Notes under the pieces: model-generated
What the model saw: only the letters and a program-made list of their open reading frames with translations
Told to the model about the DNA's origin: nothing
Database searches by the model: none
Assembly (NCBI RefSeq): GCF_036263595.1
Contig: NZ_DATAGQ010000132.1
Coordinates: 1-64,000, forward strand
DNA length: 64,000 bases
DNA from: Geminicoccus sp036263595
GTDB lineage: Bacteria > Pseudomonadota > Alphaproteobacteria > Geminicoccales > Geminicoccaceae
Reading direction: 5' to 3'
Translations under genes and position numbers: made by a program
Shown here: positions 15,217 through 25,539 of the stretch, in pieces
How the letters are laid out: the number at the start of each line of letters is the position of its first letter
Position numbering within the stretch: the stretch's first letter is position 1

Positions 15217-17939
15217 TAGACGATGGCCGTCTGGGCCGCAGGCCTTGCCGGGCGCAGCGTCGCAACGAAGGCAGCACCACCCAGGGACGAATCTTCCACG
15301 TGCATGCTGCCGCCGAACGCCTCGATGATCTGACGGCTGATCGACAGCCCGAGCCCGGTGCCCTCCGGCTTATCGGTCATGCCGTCGCTCAGCTGGACGA
15401 ATTTGCCGAAGATAGCTTCCCGCTCTTCCAGCGGCACGCCCGGTCCGTCATCCTCGACCCGCAGCCGGACGCTGTCGCCATCCTGCTCCATCGACAGGTG
15501 GACGTGGCCGCTGTCGGCGTTGACGAACTTGCAGGCGTTGCTGATCAGATTCAGTATGACCTGCTGGAGGCGGTCTGGATCCGCATGGACCAGGACATCC
15601 TGGTCGCCGAGCGACATGGTCAGCTTGGCGTCACGTTCGCGTAGCAGCGGCTGCACGGCGCTCGCGGCGTCCTTCACAATCGTCGACAACGACACCGGCA
15701 TGATGCGCCAGCGCATGCGCCCTGCCTCGATCTTGGACAGGTCCAGGATGTCATTGATCAGCCGTGTGAGCCGCTCGGATTCACGGGTCACGATGCCCAT
15801 GAAGTTCTCCCGCTCCTCCTCGGTCAGGTCTGGATTGTCGCGCACGATCTCGGAGAAGGCGCGGATGGAGGTCAGCGGCGTGCGCAGTTCGTGGCTTACC
15901 GTCGCCATGAAGTCGTCCTTCATCTGGTCGAGCTCACGCAAGCGGTCGTTGGCGTTGCGCAGATCGGCTGTCGCGCGCTCCAGCTCGGCTGACTTGCGTT
16001 CCAGTTCGCGCGAGTAGCGGATCAGCTGGGACGTCTCGTCCAGGATCTCCATGACGCTCTGGGAGCCGATCAGCTCCCCCTTCACCATCGAACCGATCAG
16101 CGCCCTGGCCGACGCCGATCCCACCGCCCGTGCCAGCTGGCGCTCGGCCGTCTGCACAAGCCTCGCATCCGCCCGGCTATCCAGCAGCAGGCTGCCGGGG
16201 TGCAGGCGCTGCTGATCGGCTGCGAACAGCACGCTGGTCCGCTCATGGCCGATGAATCGCTGCAGCAGGCCAACCAGATCCCTGACCCTGACCTCGCCTC
16301 GCCACATCCGGGTGGCATCCGCACGTGACCATACATCGACGAACAGCTCCGCCTGCGTACGGTCGAGGCCGGTGGAGTGCGTGAGCAGCGATCCCAGGAC
16401 CAGCCCCAGCACGTTGAGCAGAAGCGACCACAAGGTCGCATGGGCGACAGGATGAAGCCCGTCGACAGCGAAGAGCGCGTAGGGGCGCAACAGTTCGATG
16501 CCCCAGGGCCCGACCGCAAGGAATCCAGGGTCCAGCATTCCCGAGACGGCGAAGGTCGGCAGCAACAGGGTATAGATCCAGGTGCCGAAGCCCAGCAGCA
16601 GCCCGACCAACGCGCCGCGGCGGTTGGCGTCGCGCCAGTACATGCCCAACAGGATCGGGGGCCCGAATTGCGCCGCTGCGACCAGACTGATCATGCCGAG
16701 GTCGGCCAGGCCATGATCCTTGCCAACAAGGCGGAAGAATACGTAACCGAGCGTCGTGATCAGCACGATCGTGATCCGCCGCGTGGCCAGGACCAGCCTC
16801 GTCGGATCCTGCGGCGAACGGACGTGAAGCCGCCCCGTGCGCAACAGGATCGGTACGACCAAGTCGTTGCTCACCATGGTGGCAAGGGCCAGCGTCTCGA
16901 CGACGACCATGGCCGCAGCAGCCGACAGGCCGCCCAGAAAGACGGCGATCGCCAGCCCGTGCGCACCCGCCAGCAGGGGCAGATGAAGGATTGCCAAGTC
17001 GCCGTCGGAGATGCCCTGCAGCCGGCTGGCCAGGGCCAGCGGGAGCACGAACAGGCCGGCTAGGAGGAGGTAGGCCGGGAATGCCCATGAGGCGCGGGCA
17101 AGGTGGATCGGATCCTTGTTTTCGATCACGCTGACCTGAAACTGCCGGGGCAGAAACAGGAAAGCGAGCCCGGCCGACAGCATCATCAACAGCCAGTCTG
17201 CTCCCGTAGAGCCCGTCCCGTCGAACGTCAGCAGGTCCGCGAGACCGGCATCGGTTGCCTGCCTGAACAGGCTCGAAGGGCTCTGGTAGATGCCCCAGAC
17301 GACGAAACAACCGACGGCGAGAAGGATCAGCAGCTTCACCAGGCTCTCGAAGGCGATGGCCAGCATCAGGCCCTGGTGCCGCTCGGTCGCGTCGAGCTGG
17401 CGGGTGCCGAACAGGATGCTCAGGAATGCCAAGCTGATCGCGACATAGAGTGCCGTATCCTGCGCAATGCCCGAGATTCCCGCGCCTGCCTTGCTGCTCA
17501 CCAGGAGGTCGAGCGACATCGCCACGGCTTTCAGCTGCGTGGCTACCGAGGGCATGAGGCCTACCAGGGCGACGATCGTAGCCAGTCCCCCCAGGCGGGA
17601 GCTCTTACCGTACCGCGCCGCCAGGAAGTCGGCGATCGACGTGATGCCGTAGGCTTTCGCGATGCGCAGCATCTTGTGCAGGACGAAGGTGCTGCAGAAC
17701 ATCGCTAGCGTCGGCCCGAGGAAGATCGGCAGGAACGCCACTCCAGCGACGCTCGCCTGCCCGACGGCCCCGAAATAGGTCCAGGCCGTGACGAAGACCC
17801 CAAGGCTCAGCGTATAGGTCCAACCTCCATCCAACCGCATCCGCATCGCACCGGTGCGGTCTCCCCAAGCGGCGATCCCGAACAGGAGAGCCAAGTAGAG
17901 CAGCGCCAGGAACGGCACGAGCATGATCTGAATGATCAT
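15216..17939 (-). CDS. SLC5-type transporter/histidine kinase fusion (CbrA/CrbS-like sensor)
   Basis: A 907-residue protein. About residues 1-500 form 12-13 transmembrane helices of the sodium:solute symporter family (for example TYTLSLGVFVTAWTYFG and GLSAAAAMVVVETLALATM). A cytoplasmic linker and coiled coil (about 615-670) lead to a histidine kinase with H683 in VSHELRTPL, N box NLISNACKF, G1 EDDGPGVP and G2 GTGLGLSIS. In CbrA and CrbS such fusions control histidine, carbon or acetate use. Here the cognate regulator is probably the CheY-like protein upstream. The start overlaps the small membrane gene by 4 bp. The C-terminus ends at an IS boundary, so a few residues may have been replaced. 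Confidence 0.9.
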   Translation of the reverse strand: MIIQIMLVPFLALLYLALLFGIAAWGDRTGAMRMRLDGGWTYTLSLGVFVTAWTYFGAVGQASVAGVAFLPIFLGPTLAMFCSTFVLHKMLRIAKAYGITSIADFLAARYGKSSRLGGLATIVALVGLMPSVATQLKAVAMSLDLLVSSKAGAGISGIAQDTALYVAISLAFLSILFGTRQLDATERHQGLMLAIAFESLVKLLILLAVGCFVVWGIYQSPSSLFRQATDAGLADLLTFDGTGSTGADWLLMMLSAGLAFLFLPRQFQVSVIENKDPIHLARASWAFPAYLLLAGLFVLPLALASRLQGISDGDLAILHLPLLAGAHGLAIAVFLGGLSAAAAMVVVETLALATMVSNDLVVPILLRTGRLHVRSPQDPTRLVLATRRITIVLITTLGYVFFRLVGKDHGLADLGMISLVAAAQFGPPILLGMYWRDANRRGALVGLLLGFGTWIYTLLLPTFAVSGMLDPGFLAVGPWGIELLRPYALFAVDGLHPVAHATLWSLLLNVLGLVLGSLLTHSTGLDRTQAELFVDVWSRADATRMWRGEVRVRDLVGLLQRFIGHERTSVLFAADQQRLHPGSLLLDSRADARLVQTAERQLARAVGSASARALIGSMVKGELIGSQSVMEILDETSQLIRYSRELERKSAELERATADLRNANDRLRELDQMKDDFMATVSHELRTPLTSIRAFSEIVRDNPDLTEEERENFMGIVTRESERLTRLINDILDLSKIEAGRMRWRIMPVSLSTIVKDAASAVQPLLRERDAKLTMSLGDQDVLVHADPDRLQQVILNLISNACKFVNADSGHVHLSMEQDGDSVRLRVEDDGPGVPLEEREAIFGKFVQLSDGMTDKPEGTGLGLSISRQIIEAFGGSMHVEDSSLGGAAFVATLRPARPAAQTAIV

Positions 17940-18202
17940 CGATCAAAGCTGCGCCGGCCAGCCTCACCCTTTCTCTCCCCTGACTGCCGCTCCATCGCGA
18001 CGGCCACGCAGGTGATCGACAGGATCCAGACCAGCATCAACCAGATCGGCAGCTTGCCCGGTGCCAGCCTGTCGACCAATTCGAACATGGGCGGGGTAAA
18101 GCACAGGAAGGCGATAATCGTCACCGCGATCACGAAGCGTCGAATCCGCTGCGTGCGCAACGCCTCGGCGAGCGGGTCCCTTGTCCGCGGCGCCTTTGCC
18201 AA
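17936..18202 (-). CDS. Small two-helix membrane protein of the sensor operon
   Basis: 88 residues with a charged N-terminus, two transmembrane helices (about 22-41 and 52-70) and a basic C-terminus. It resembles in size and layout the short membrane partners (DUF485/DUF4212 style) encoded next to SLC5 transporters, but I do not recognise the family for certain. It overlaps the transporter-kinase start by 4 bp and lies 4 bp after the CheY-like gene, so it is probably a co-translated subunit of the sensor. Confidence 0.75.
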   Translation of the reverse strand: MAKAPRTRDPLAEALRTQRIRRFVIAVTIIAFLCFTPPMFELVDRLAPGKLPIWLMLVWILSITCVAVAMERQSGERKGEAGRRSFDR

Positions 18203-18206
18203 GGGC

Positions 18207-18584
18207 TCAGGTAACTCCCAGAAGAGACTTCACGTGCTCCACCAGGATCCTGGTGGAGAACGGCTTGGTCACGTAGTCGTCGGCACCAAGCGCCAAGCCA
18301 CGGGCACGCTCGGCTTCCCGGCCGCGCGCGGTCAGCATGACGATTTTCGTGGCATCCCAGCGAGGGTCCTTGCGGATCTGCTCGCATACAACGTAGCCAT
18401 CCAGTTCGGGCATCATGACGTCGAGGAGCAACAGATCCGGCGGCTCGTGCTCCAGCGCCACCAGTGCCTCCCGACCGTTATGCGCCAGTTCAACCGAGAA
18501 CCCGGCACGGGTCATGAGGAAGTCCAGCGATCTCAGGATATTGGGCTCATCGTCGACGATGAGGATCCGCTTGGCGCCGGTCAT
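18207..18584 (-). CDS. Single-domain CheY-like response regulator
   Basis: 125 residues comprising only a receiver: DDE near 11-13, phospho-acceptor D55 in LLDVMMPELDG, T85 region MLTARG and K107 in KPFS. There is no output domain, so it works by protein contact or as a phosphorelay intermediate. It is the first gene of the operon with the small membrane protein and the transporter-kinase fusion, unlike the usual CbrB/CrbR partner that carries a DNA-binding domain. Confidence 0.9.
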   Translation of the reverse strand: MTGAKRILIVDDEPNILRSLDFLMTRAGFSVELAHNGREALVALEHEPPDLLLLDVMMPELDGYVVCEQIRKDPRWDATKIVMLTARGREAERARGLALGADDYVTKPFSTRILVEHVKSLLGVT

Positions 18585-18782
18585 CGGTCGATCCGACCCA
18601 GGCGGGAGCCAGCCAGAAATCTTGCGCGTTCTTGGTTCATCAACATATCTTAGTACGGTGGACAGCCACGGCGCACCAAGACAGTTCGGTCGGTGCGCCG
18701 CCTTTCGTCATCGGACGCTCCGTGGTAGACGGCGCCCGCAATCCTCAACCCCCTTCAGTTTCGTGTTCAGCCGGAGTGATGC

Positions 18783-20465
<1,683 letters not shown>

Positions 20466-20476
20466 GGCCTGCCTCT

Positions 20477-21226
20477 TCAGGGATTATCCGTCCGACCATC
20501 CAGGAGTACACCTGGATCGAGGATGCGCTCCAGCATCGCTGCCACGCCCACCGGCTCGCCATCCAGCGAGCCGGTGCCGATCTGGATCCCTACAAGGATG
20601 GGACCTGCCCCGGTATCGGTGAACACGGGCGCACCGGCGACGGCGGCAGTCGCCGCGCAATCGTGCAGCAAGAGCCTTGGTTCTCCACGAATCTGGAGTA
20701 AGCGGCAGCCCTCGGCCATGGTCGCGACGAACGGGCGCTGGGGCGTAAAGGCCACCAGCGTGAAGACGCTGTCGTCGCCGAGCGAATCGCGGTCCGTGGG
20801 TGACGCCAGCGGGACTGGCTGCACACGAGCGTCACGTCGGCCGCCGGTGTTCAGTTCCAGTACGGCCCAGTTACGGGCGGGATCGTCTGCTCGACCATCG
20901 GCAGCGAAGGTCAGGCCCGGCGCCGGGACAATGGCGCGAACCGGTGCGTGACCTTTCCGGCCGTCTCGATGCGGCGACAACTCCACCATCAGTCTTGTCG
21001 GGTGATACCATCTGCCCGAAGCATCGCGCAGGCAATGCGCCGCCGTGAGCATCCGGTCGGGCGCGACCAAGGTGGCCGTGCAGAAGCCGCCTCCGCGCAC
21101 GTTGACCTTCCCCACCGCGAATGTCGGCCAGCCGTCGACCGCGGTTCGCTCCTCCGCCCAGAGCGGGTCCGCGCCTCCGATCGACAAGAACAGGGCTGTG
21201 ATCAGTGCCAGGCGGCAAGCGCTCAA
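20477..21226 (-). CDS. Secreted trypsin-fold protein lacking catalytic Asp and Ser (pseudo-protease)
   Basis: 249 residues with a signal peptide (hydrophobic stretch 5-18, cleavage probably after PLWA at about residue 24). The chymotrypsin fold is evident from CTATLVAPDRMLTAAHC with His64. The Asp position reads PARNWAVLEL (Asn119), and the nucleophile position reads AVAGAPVF (Ala197) where GxSGxP is expected. So only His of the triad remains. Six cysteines allow disulfides. The protein is probably a binding or regulatory module in the periplasm. Its start overlaps the dinB-like gene by 4 bp. Confidence 0.85.
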   Translation of the reverse strand: MSACRLALITALFLSIGGADPLWAEERTAVDGWPTFAVGKVNVRGGGFCTATLVAPDRMLTAAHCLRDASGRWYHPTRLMVELSPHRDGRKGHAPVRAIVPAPGLTFAADGRADDPARNWAVLELNTGGRRDARVQPVPLASPTDRDSLGDDSVFTLVAFTPQRPFVATMAEGCRLLQIRGEPRLLLHDCAATAAVAGAPVFTDTGAGPILVGIQIGTGSLDGEPVGVAAMLERILDPGVLLDGRTDNP

Positions 21227-21726
21227 TTCATCTCCTCGTACACCATGTAGATCAGGTCCAGCGCAGGTGGCGGGACCTGCGTCTGACTGAGCTGGTCGTG
21301 GACCTGACCGCGATGATGCGTCTGGTGGTTGAACATGTGAAGCCAGCAGAGTGCGGTCGGGACCGTCCTGTCCTCAGGGCGGGTCTGCATCCGGTAGGTG
21401 GTCGTTCCCGCCAGACGGCCGGCGTCGAAACTCGATGCCAGGGCGACGATCTCCTCGTCCAGGGCGAGCCGGGCCGCGCGAAGACCGGCGAGCCCGGGAA
21501 ATGGCTGATCATCCAGCTTGCCGCCGACGAAGGGACGTCCGTCGAGCCGATCGATCCACATCCGGTCAGTCACCAGCAGGTGGTTGAGCGTTCCTGAGAT
21601 CGAGCGGAAGAATGCCGGACGCCGTTGCTCAAACTCACCATCCGCCAGGGCGGCACATGCGCCGTAGAGGCGCACGTTCGCCCAACGATTGTATCTGCTC
21701 ATCCGCTGCACGTGCTCCAGCATCAT
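21223..21726 (-). CDS. DinB/YfiT-family putative metal-dependent protein
   Basis: 167 residues of a four-helix bundle. The three metal-binding histidines are in TLNHLLVTDRMW and in FNHQTHHRGQ. DinB-family members include bacillithiol/mycothiol or glutathione-dependent transferases and DNA-damage-induced proteins; the activity of this branch is unknown. The start ATG at 21726 precedes LEHVQRMSRYNRWAN, typical of the family. Overlaps the pseudo-protease start (ATGA). Confidence 0.85.
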   Translation of the reverse strand: MMLEHVQRMSRYNRWANVRLYGACAALADGEFEQRRPAFFRSISGTLNHLLVTDRMWIDRLDGRPFVGGKLDDQPFPGLAGLRAARLALDEEIVALASSFDAGRLAGTTTYRMQTRPEDRTVPTALCWLHMFNHQTHHRGQVHDQLSQTQVPPPALDLIYMVYEEMN

Positions 21727-21824
21727 GCTCCTGCTCCCCCATCAGCGACTTGGCGCAAGATCATGGCTAGCCGGATCGGCTTGGCCTCTCCATCGAGATT
21801 AGCTGGCAGCCTGCTGACCTAATC

Positions 21825-23093
21825 TCAGCCTGGCTCGCGCAGGACCAGGCTCACCAGTTGCATCAGACGCTCGATGCCGCGGGTGATCATGGCCTCGTCC
21901 GCCAAGGAGAAGGACAGGCGCATCGTGTTTTGACCCCGTCCGTCGAAGAAGAAGGCAGGGCCCGGGACATAGGCGACCTGAGCTTCATCGAGCGCACGCG
22001 GCAGCAGAAGGCGGGTGTCGACCTTGTCCGGCAGCGTTACCCAGACGAACAGTCCGCCCGCCGGCTTGGCCCAGTGGACCCCGTCCGGTGCGAACGCCTC
22101 AAGTGCACCGATCATGGCATCGCGTCGTTTACGATAGGTCGTGCGGAGGATCGGCAGTTGATCGGCGAAGGATGCGGCCGCGACATCGCACATCACGGCC
22201 TGATCCAGCGTGCCGCTATGCAGATCACCCGCCTGCTTGATCAGGACGAGTTTTTCAATAATCGCGCGTGGCCCGGCCACCCACCCCACCCGCAGGCCCG
22301 GAGCCAGCGTCTTGGAGAATGTCCCGCAATAGACGCTTCGCGCCTGCTCAATGCCGCCTGCACGCTCGATCGCCATCGCCGTCAGCGGCGCGATCGGCTC
22401 GCCTTCATAACGGAGCTGGCTGTATGCGGCATCCTCGACGACCAACGCACCAGTGGCATCCGCAAGGTCGATCAGCCGACTACGCGCCTCGGCATCGAGG
22501 GTGATTCCAGTCGGGTTGGCGAAATCCGGAACAATGTAGAGCAGCTTGGGACGTCCACCGCTGGACGCCGCGCAGTTCATCAAGTGTTCCGGAGTCTCAT
22601 TGCCATGCTCGGGCTCGATCCTTTGATAAGATGGCTCGTAAGCGGAAAAAGCCTGCAGCGCCCCCAGATATGTCGGTGTCGTGGCCAGGATGGTGTCTCC
22701 TGGCGAGAGCATCAGCTTGCCGATGAAGTCGAGCGCCTGCTGGGAGCCCGACGTGACGAGGATGTTCTCCGGACCGCAGGGAACGCCCAGGCCAGCCATG
22801 TGCTCGGCGATCCAGGAACGCAGGTCTGGATGACCTTCGCTGACCGAGTACTGCAAGGCGGCAGCTGACCGCTGTGCATCGGCGAAGATAGCTGCATAGG
22901 CTCGGGCGAAGGCTTCCTTGGGAAACAATGCAGGATCGGGAATGCCGCCGGCGAACGAGACGATGCCGGGACGGCTTAGGACCTTCAGCAGTTCCCTGAT
23001 CTCCGACGCTACCATGCCGCTCGCCCGGCTGGCGAACTGATCCCGCCAGTCAGGTGCGGGTGAAATGGCTGGGACGGGCAGTGCTGCAGACAT
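21825..23093 (-). CDS. PLP-dependent aminotransferase, class I/II (2-aminoadipate/LysN-like)
   Basis: A fold-type I aminotransferase of about 422 residues. Landmarks are LQYSVSEGHPDLRSWI, VTSGSQQALDFIGKL, the Asn in VPDFANPTGI, Asp/Tyr in VVEDAAYSQLRY, the Schiff-base Lys in YCGTFSKTLAPGLRVGW and the C-terminal Arg in NTMRLSFS. Family members transaminate 2-aminoadipate, aromatic or branched amino acids; the specificity is not visible. There is no GntR DNA-binding domain fused in front. I chose the ATG at 23093; an in-frame TTG lies 12 bp upstream. Confidence 0.9.
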   Translation of the reverse strand: MSAALPVPAISPAPDWRDQFASRASGMVASEIRELLKVLSRPGIVSFAGGIPDPALFPKEAFARAYAAIFADAQRSAAALQYSVSEGHPDLRSWIAEHMAGLGVPCGPENILVTSGSQQALDFIGKLMLSPGDTILATTPTYLGALQAFSAYEPSYQRIEPEHGNETPEHLMNCAASSGGRPKLLYIVPDFANPTGITLDAEARSRLIDLADATGALVVEDAAYSQLRYEGEPIAPLTAMAIERAGGIEQARSVYCGTFSKTLAPGLRVGWVAGPRAIIEKLVLIKQAGDLHSGTLDQAVMCDVAAASFADQLPILRTTYRKRRDAMIGALEAFAPDGVHWAKPAGGLFVWVTLPDKVDTRLLLPRALDEAQVAYVPGPAFFFDGRGQNTMRLSFSLADEAMITRGIERLMQLVSLVLREPG

Positions 23094-23279
23094 GTAGCGA
23101 TACAATCTGGTCGCTGGTGAGATTGATACCGTAATGAACCAATTCGGTCCAGTCGAGGTAGAAAATACGAATCAATTCTGATGCATTCTGACACCGGAAA
23201 TGAGTGATATCATCGGTAAAGGCCGACCTGACGCGCGATCCTCTGGACAGGTCCGATTCGATGAGGCTGTTCTCCATGC

Positions 23280-23831
23280 ATGCCATGTACGGGAGTTCTT
23301 CCGCTGACCCGGCTAGACAGCTTCATTCGCCGGCTCGTGGCGCAGCGTGCGGTCCTTGACGCTGCGGTCGACCTTCTAGAAGGGCGCGGCGGTTCGGTGC
23401 TGGAGATGGGGCTAGGCAACGGACGGAGCTTCGATCACCTGCGCGCAAGGCTGCCGGGACGCCGGATCGTGGTCATCGAGCGCGACCCCAAGCCCCATCC
23501 GGCCTGCATGCCGCCATGCCCCGATCTCGTTGTCGGCACCTTCGAGGAGATCCTGCCACGCGCGGCGGAGCTCCTCCCTGCCGACCTCGTGCTCGTGCAT
23601 GCGGACATGGGCACTGGTGATGACCAACGCAACGCGCGGCTGGCAGATGTCGTTGCCCAGGGGCTGGAGGGCTTCCTGCCCGAGGGCTGTCTGGTCGCAA
23701 GTGATCAGGCATTGCCGCGCGAGGTGTACAAGCCATTGCCGATCCCCGACGGCATCGAGCCTGGACGTTATCATCTATATCGCGTGACAAGATCTACGGC
23801 CGCACACATCATGGTCGATGCGAGCACTTGA
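23280..23831 (+). CDS. Class I SAM-dependent methyltransferase
   Basis: 183 residues with a Rossmann methyltransferase core: motif I VLEMGLGNGRSFDHL, acidic strand-2 residue in IVVIERDPK, and DLVLVHADMGTG. It resembles the small family annotated only as S-adenosylmethionine methyltransferase; substrate unknown. The ATG at 23280 is the earliest good start. The upstream 190 bp are shared with the divergent aminotransferase. Confidence 0.8.
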   Translation: MPCTGVLPLTRLDSFIRRLVAQRAVLDAAVDLLEGRGGSVLEMGLGNGRSFDHLRARLPGRRIVVIERDPKPHPACMPPCPDLVVGTFEEILPRAAELLPADLVLVHADMGTGDDQRNARLADVVAQGLEGFLPEGCLVASDQALPREVYKPLPIPDGIEPGRYHLYRVTRSTAAHIMVDAST

Positions 23832-23883
23832 GCGTCGCCTGGAGTGCGGTCTAATGCTCGTGTCGGTGTGAAACGGCGGGAAC

Positions 23884-24723
23884 ATGGGTCAGCCGTCGAG
23901 CTTTTCCATACGATTCTGGGGTGTGCGCGGCACCGTCCCGGTTCCTGGACCTGCCACGCTTCGCTACGGAGGCAACACGCCGTGCGTGGAGATGCGCTGT
24001 GGCGGGCAGCAATTGATCTTCGACGCCGGGACCGGCCTTCGAGCACTAGGACGGAAGATGGTCCTGGACTGCCAGCAATGCGGTGCGCACGTCTTCCTCA
24101 GCCATACCCATGTCGATCACGTCAACGGCTTCGCCTTCTTCAAGCCTGCCTATCATGCCGGCAATCGCCTCAAGCTTTGGAACGGCCACCTGCTGCGACA
24201 GGGACGCAGGCTGCAGCAGGTAGTTGATACCATGATGCAGCGCCCGTTCTTCCCAGTCCCCTTCGACATCATGCACGCGGATATCTCCTTCGAGGACTTC
24301 GAGGCAGGTGACACGCTGCAGCCGGTTGCCGGGATCCGCATGCGCACGCACTTCCTGCCGCACCCCGGCGGCGCCACCGGCTACCGCGTCGAATTTGGGG
24401 ATCGCGCCGCCTGCTATGTGACCGACATCGAACATGCGGAAGGGCGCCTCGACGAGGACGTGCTGCGCCTCATCGACGGTGCCGACCTCGTCATCTACGA
24501 CGCGACGTTCACCGAAGAGGAATATGTAAACTATCGGGGCTGGGGCCACTCAACTTGGCAGGAAGGAGTGCGCCTGTGCAAGGCCGCGGGTGCGAAGCGG
24601 CTGGTGACGTTCCACCATGAACCGGACCACGACGACGAGTTCCTGGACCAGATCGCCGCCCAGTTGGACAAGACGATGCCGGGCTCGGTGGTGGCCCGCG
24701 AAGGGCTGGTCATCGAGCTGTGA
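23884..24723 (+). CDS. Metallo-beta-lactamase-fold hydrolase (PhnP-like)
   Basis: 279 residues beginning with IRFWGVRGTVPVPGP and NTPCVEM, typical of the cyclic phosphodiesterase-like MBL branch. The metal motif HTHVDH (H74, H76, D78, H79) is present, with further ligands in HFLPHPGG, CYVTDIEHAE and FHHEPDHDD. The catalytic type is probably a phosphodiesterase or hydrolase in the cytoplasm. ATG at 23884 with GGCGGGA upstream. Its stop overlaps or abuts the next methyltransferase gene. Confidence 0.88.
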   Translation: MGQPSSFSIRFWGVRGTVPVPGPATLRYGGNTPCVEMRCGGQQLIFDAGTGLRALGRKMVLDCQQCGAHVFLSHTHVDHVNGFAFFKPAYHAGNRLKLWNGHLLRQGRRLQQVVDTMMQRPFFPVPFDIMHADISFEDFEAGDTLQPVAGIRMRTHFLPHPGGATGYRVEFGDRAACYVTDIEHAEGRLDEDVLRLIDGADLVIYDATFTEEEYVNYRGWGHSTWQEGVRLCKAAGAKRLVTFHHEPDHDDEFLDQIAAQLDKTMPGSVVAREGLVIEL

Positions 24724-24725
24724 GC

Positions 24726-25520
24726 ATGACTGTCGCATCAGAGCGCCCGGGGTTCTTCATCCCCTACCGCCATGCTGCCTCTGTCCGCCCTTGTGCGTAC
24801 CCGGCGCTGGAACCGATTTTCCTCGCTGCCGAGCCCGAGATGCTAAGCAGCCTCGCGAGAACCGAGCGCCATGCCGCACAGCTCCATGCCCGCAGTGGTC
24901 CGCCGCCTCGCCCCCGGTTCGATCAGGAATGGTTCCCGCGCCTGGACGCGGCCCAGGCCTATTCCCTGGTCCGCGCGCAGCACCCCGGCCGGATCGTCGA
25001 GATCGGCAGCGGGCATTCGACCCGCTTCCTTGCCCAGGCGATCGCGGATGCCGGCAGCCCGACCGAGCTGCACTGCATTGATCCCGAGCCGAGGGCTGAT
25101 ATCCAGGCGCTCCCGCTCTCCCACCATGCGCGCCGCCTCGAGGAACTCGATGCACAGGCCCTGGCGGCCCTGCTTGGGCCGGGCGACATCCTGTTCGTCG
25201 ATTCCAGCCACCTACTGGTGCCCGGTGGCGACGTCGACCGGATCGTCAACGATCTGCTGCCCCGCCTGCCTAGCGGCGTGCTCTTGCACGTCCATGACAT
25301 CTTCCTGCCTGATCCTTACCCGGATGCCTGGACCTGGCGTGGCTATGCGGAGCAGAGCCTGATCGCGGTCCTCCTGCACGCGGGCGGCTGGCGGCTTCTC
25401 TGGTCGAGCCACTGGCTGGCGACGCGTCACGCGGCCCGGATCGCGGCCGGCCCACTTAGCACCCTGCCCCTGCGCCCGGGCGTACCCGAAACCTCGCTCT
25501 GGCTGGTCCGCACGTCCTGA
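24726..25520 (+). CDS. Class I SAM-dependent methyltransferase (Methyltransf_24-like)
   Basis: 264 residues; motif I reads RIVEIGSGHSTRFLAQAI, strand 2 ends LHCIDPEPR, and GDILFVDSSHLLVPGGDV is the acidic loop seen in methyltransferases acting on small hydroxylated molecules or sugars. A GTG at 24720 that overlaps the preceding stop would add two residues and is an alternative start. It is followed closely by the DedA gene (19 bp), suggesting an operon of MBL hydrolase, methyltransferase and DedA. Confidence 0.82.
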   Translation: MTVASERPGFFIPYRHAASVRPCAYPALEPIFLAAEPEMLSSLARTERHAAQLHARSGPPPRPRFDQEWFPRLDAAQAYSLVRAQHPGRIVEIGSGHSTRFLAQAIADAGSPTELHCIDPEPRADIQALPLSHHARRLEELDAQALAALLGPGDILFVDSSHLLVPGGDVDRIVNDLLPRLPSGVLLHVHDIFLPDPYPDAWTWRGYAEQSLIAVLLHAGGWRLLWSSHWLATRHAARIAAGPLSTLPLRPGVPETSLWLVRTS

Positions 25521-25539
25521 TCCCGATCAGCAGGCCACC

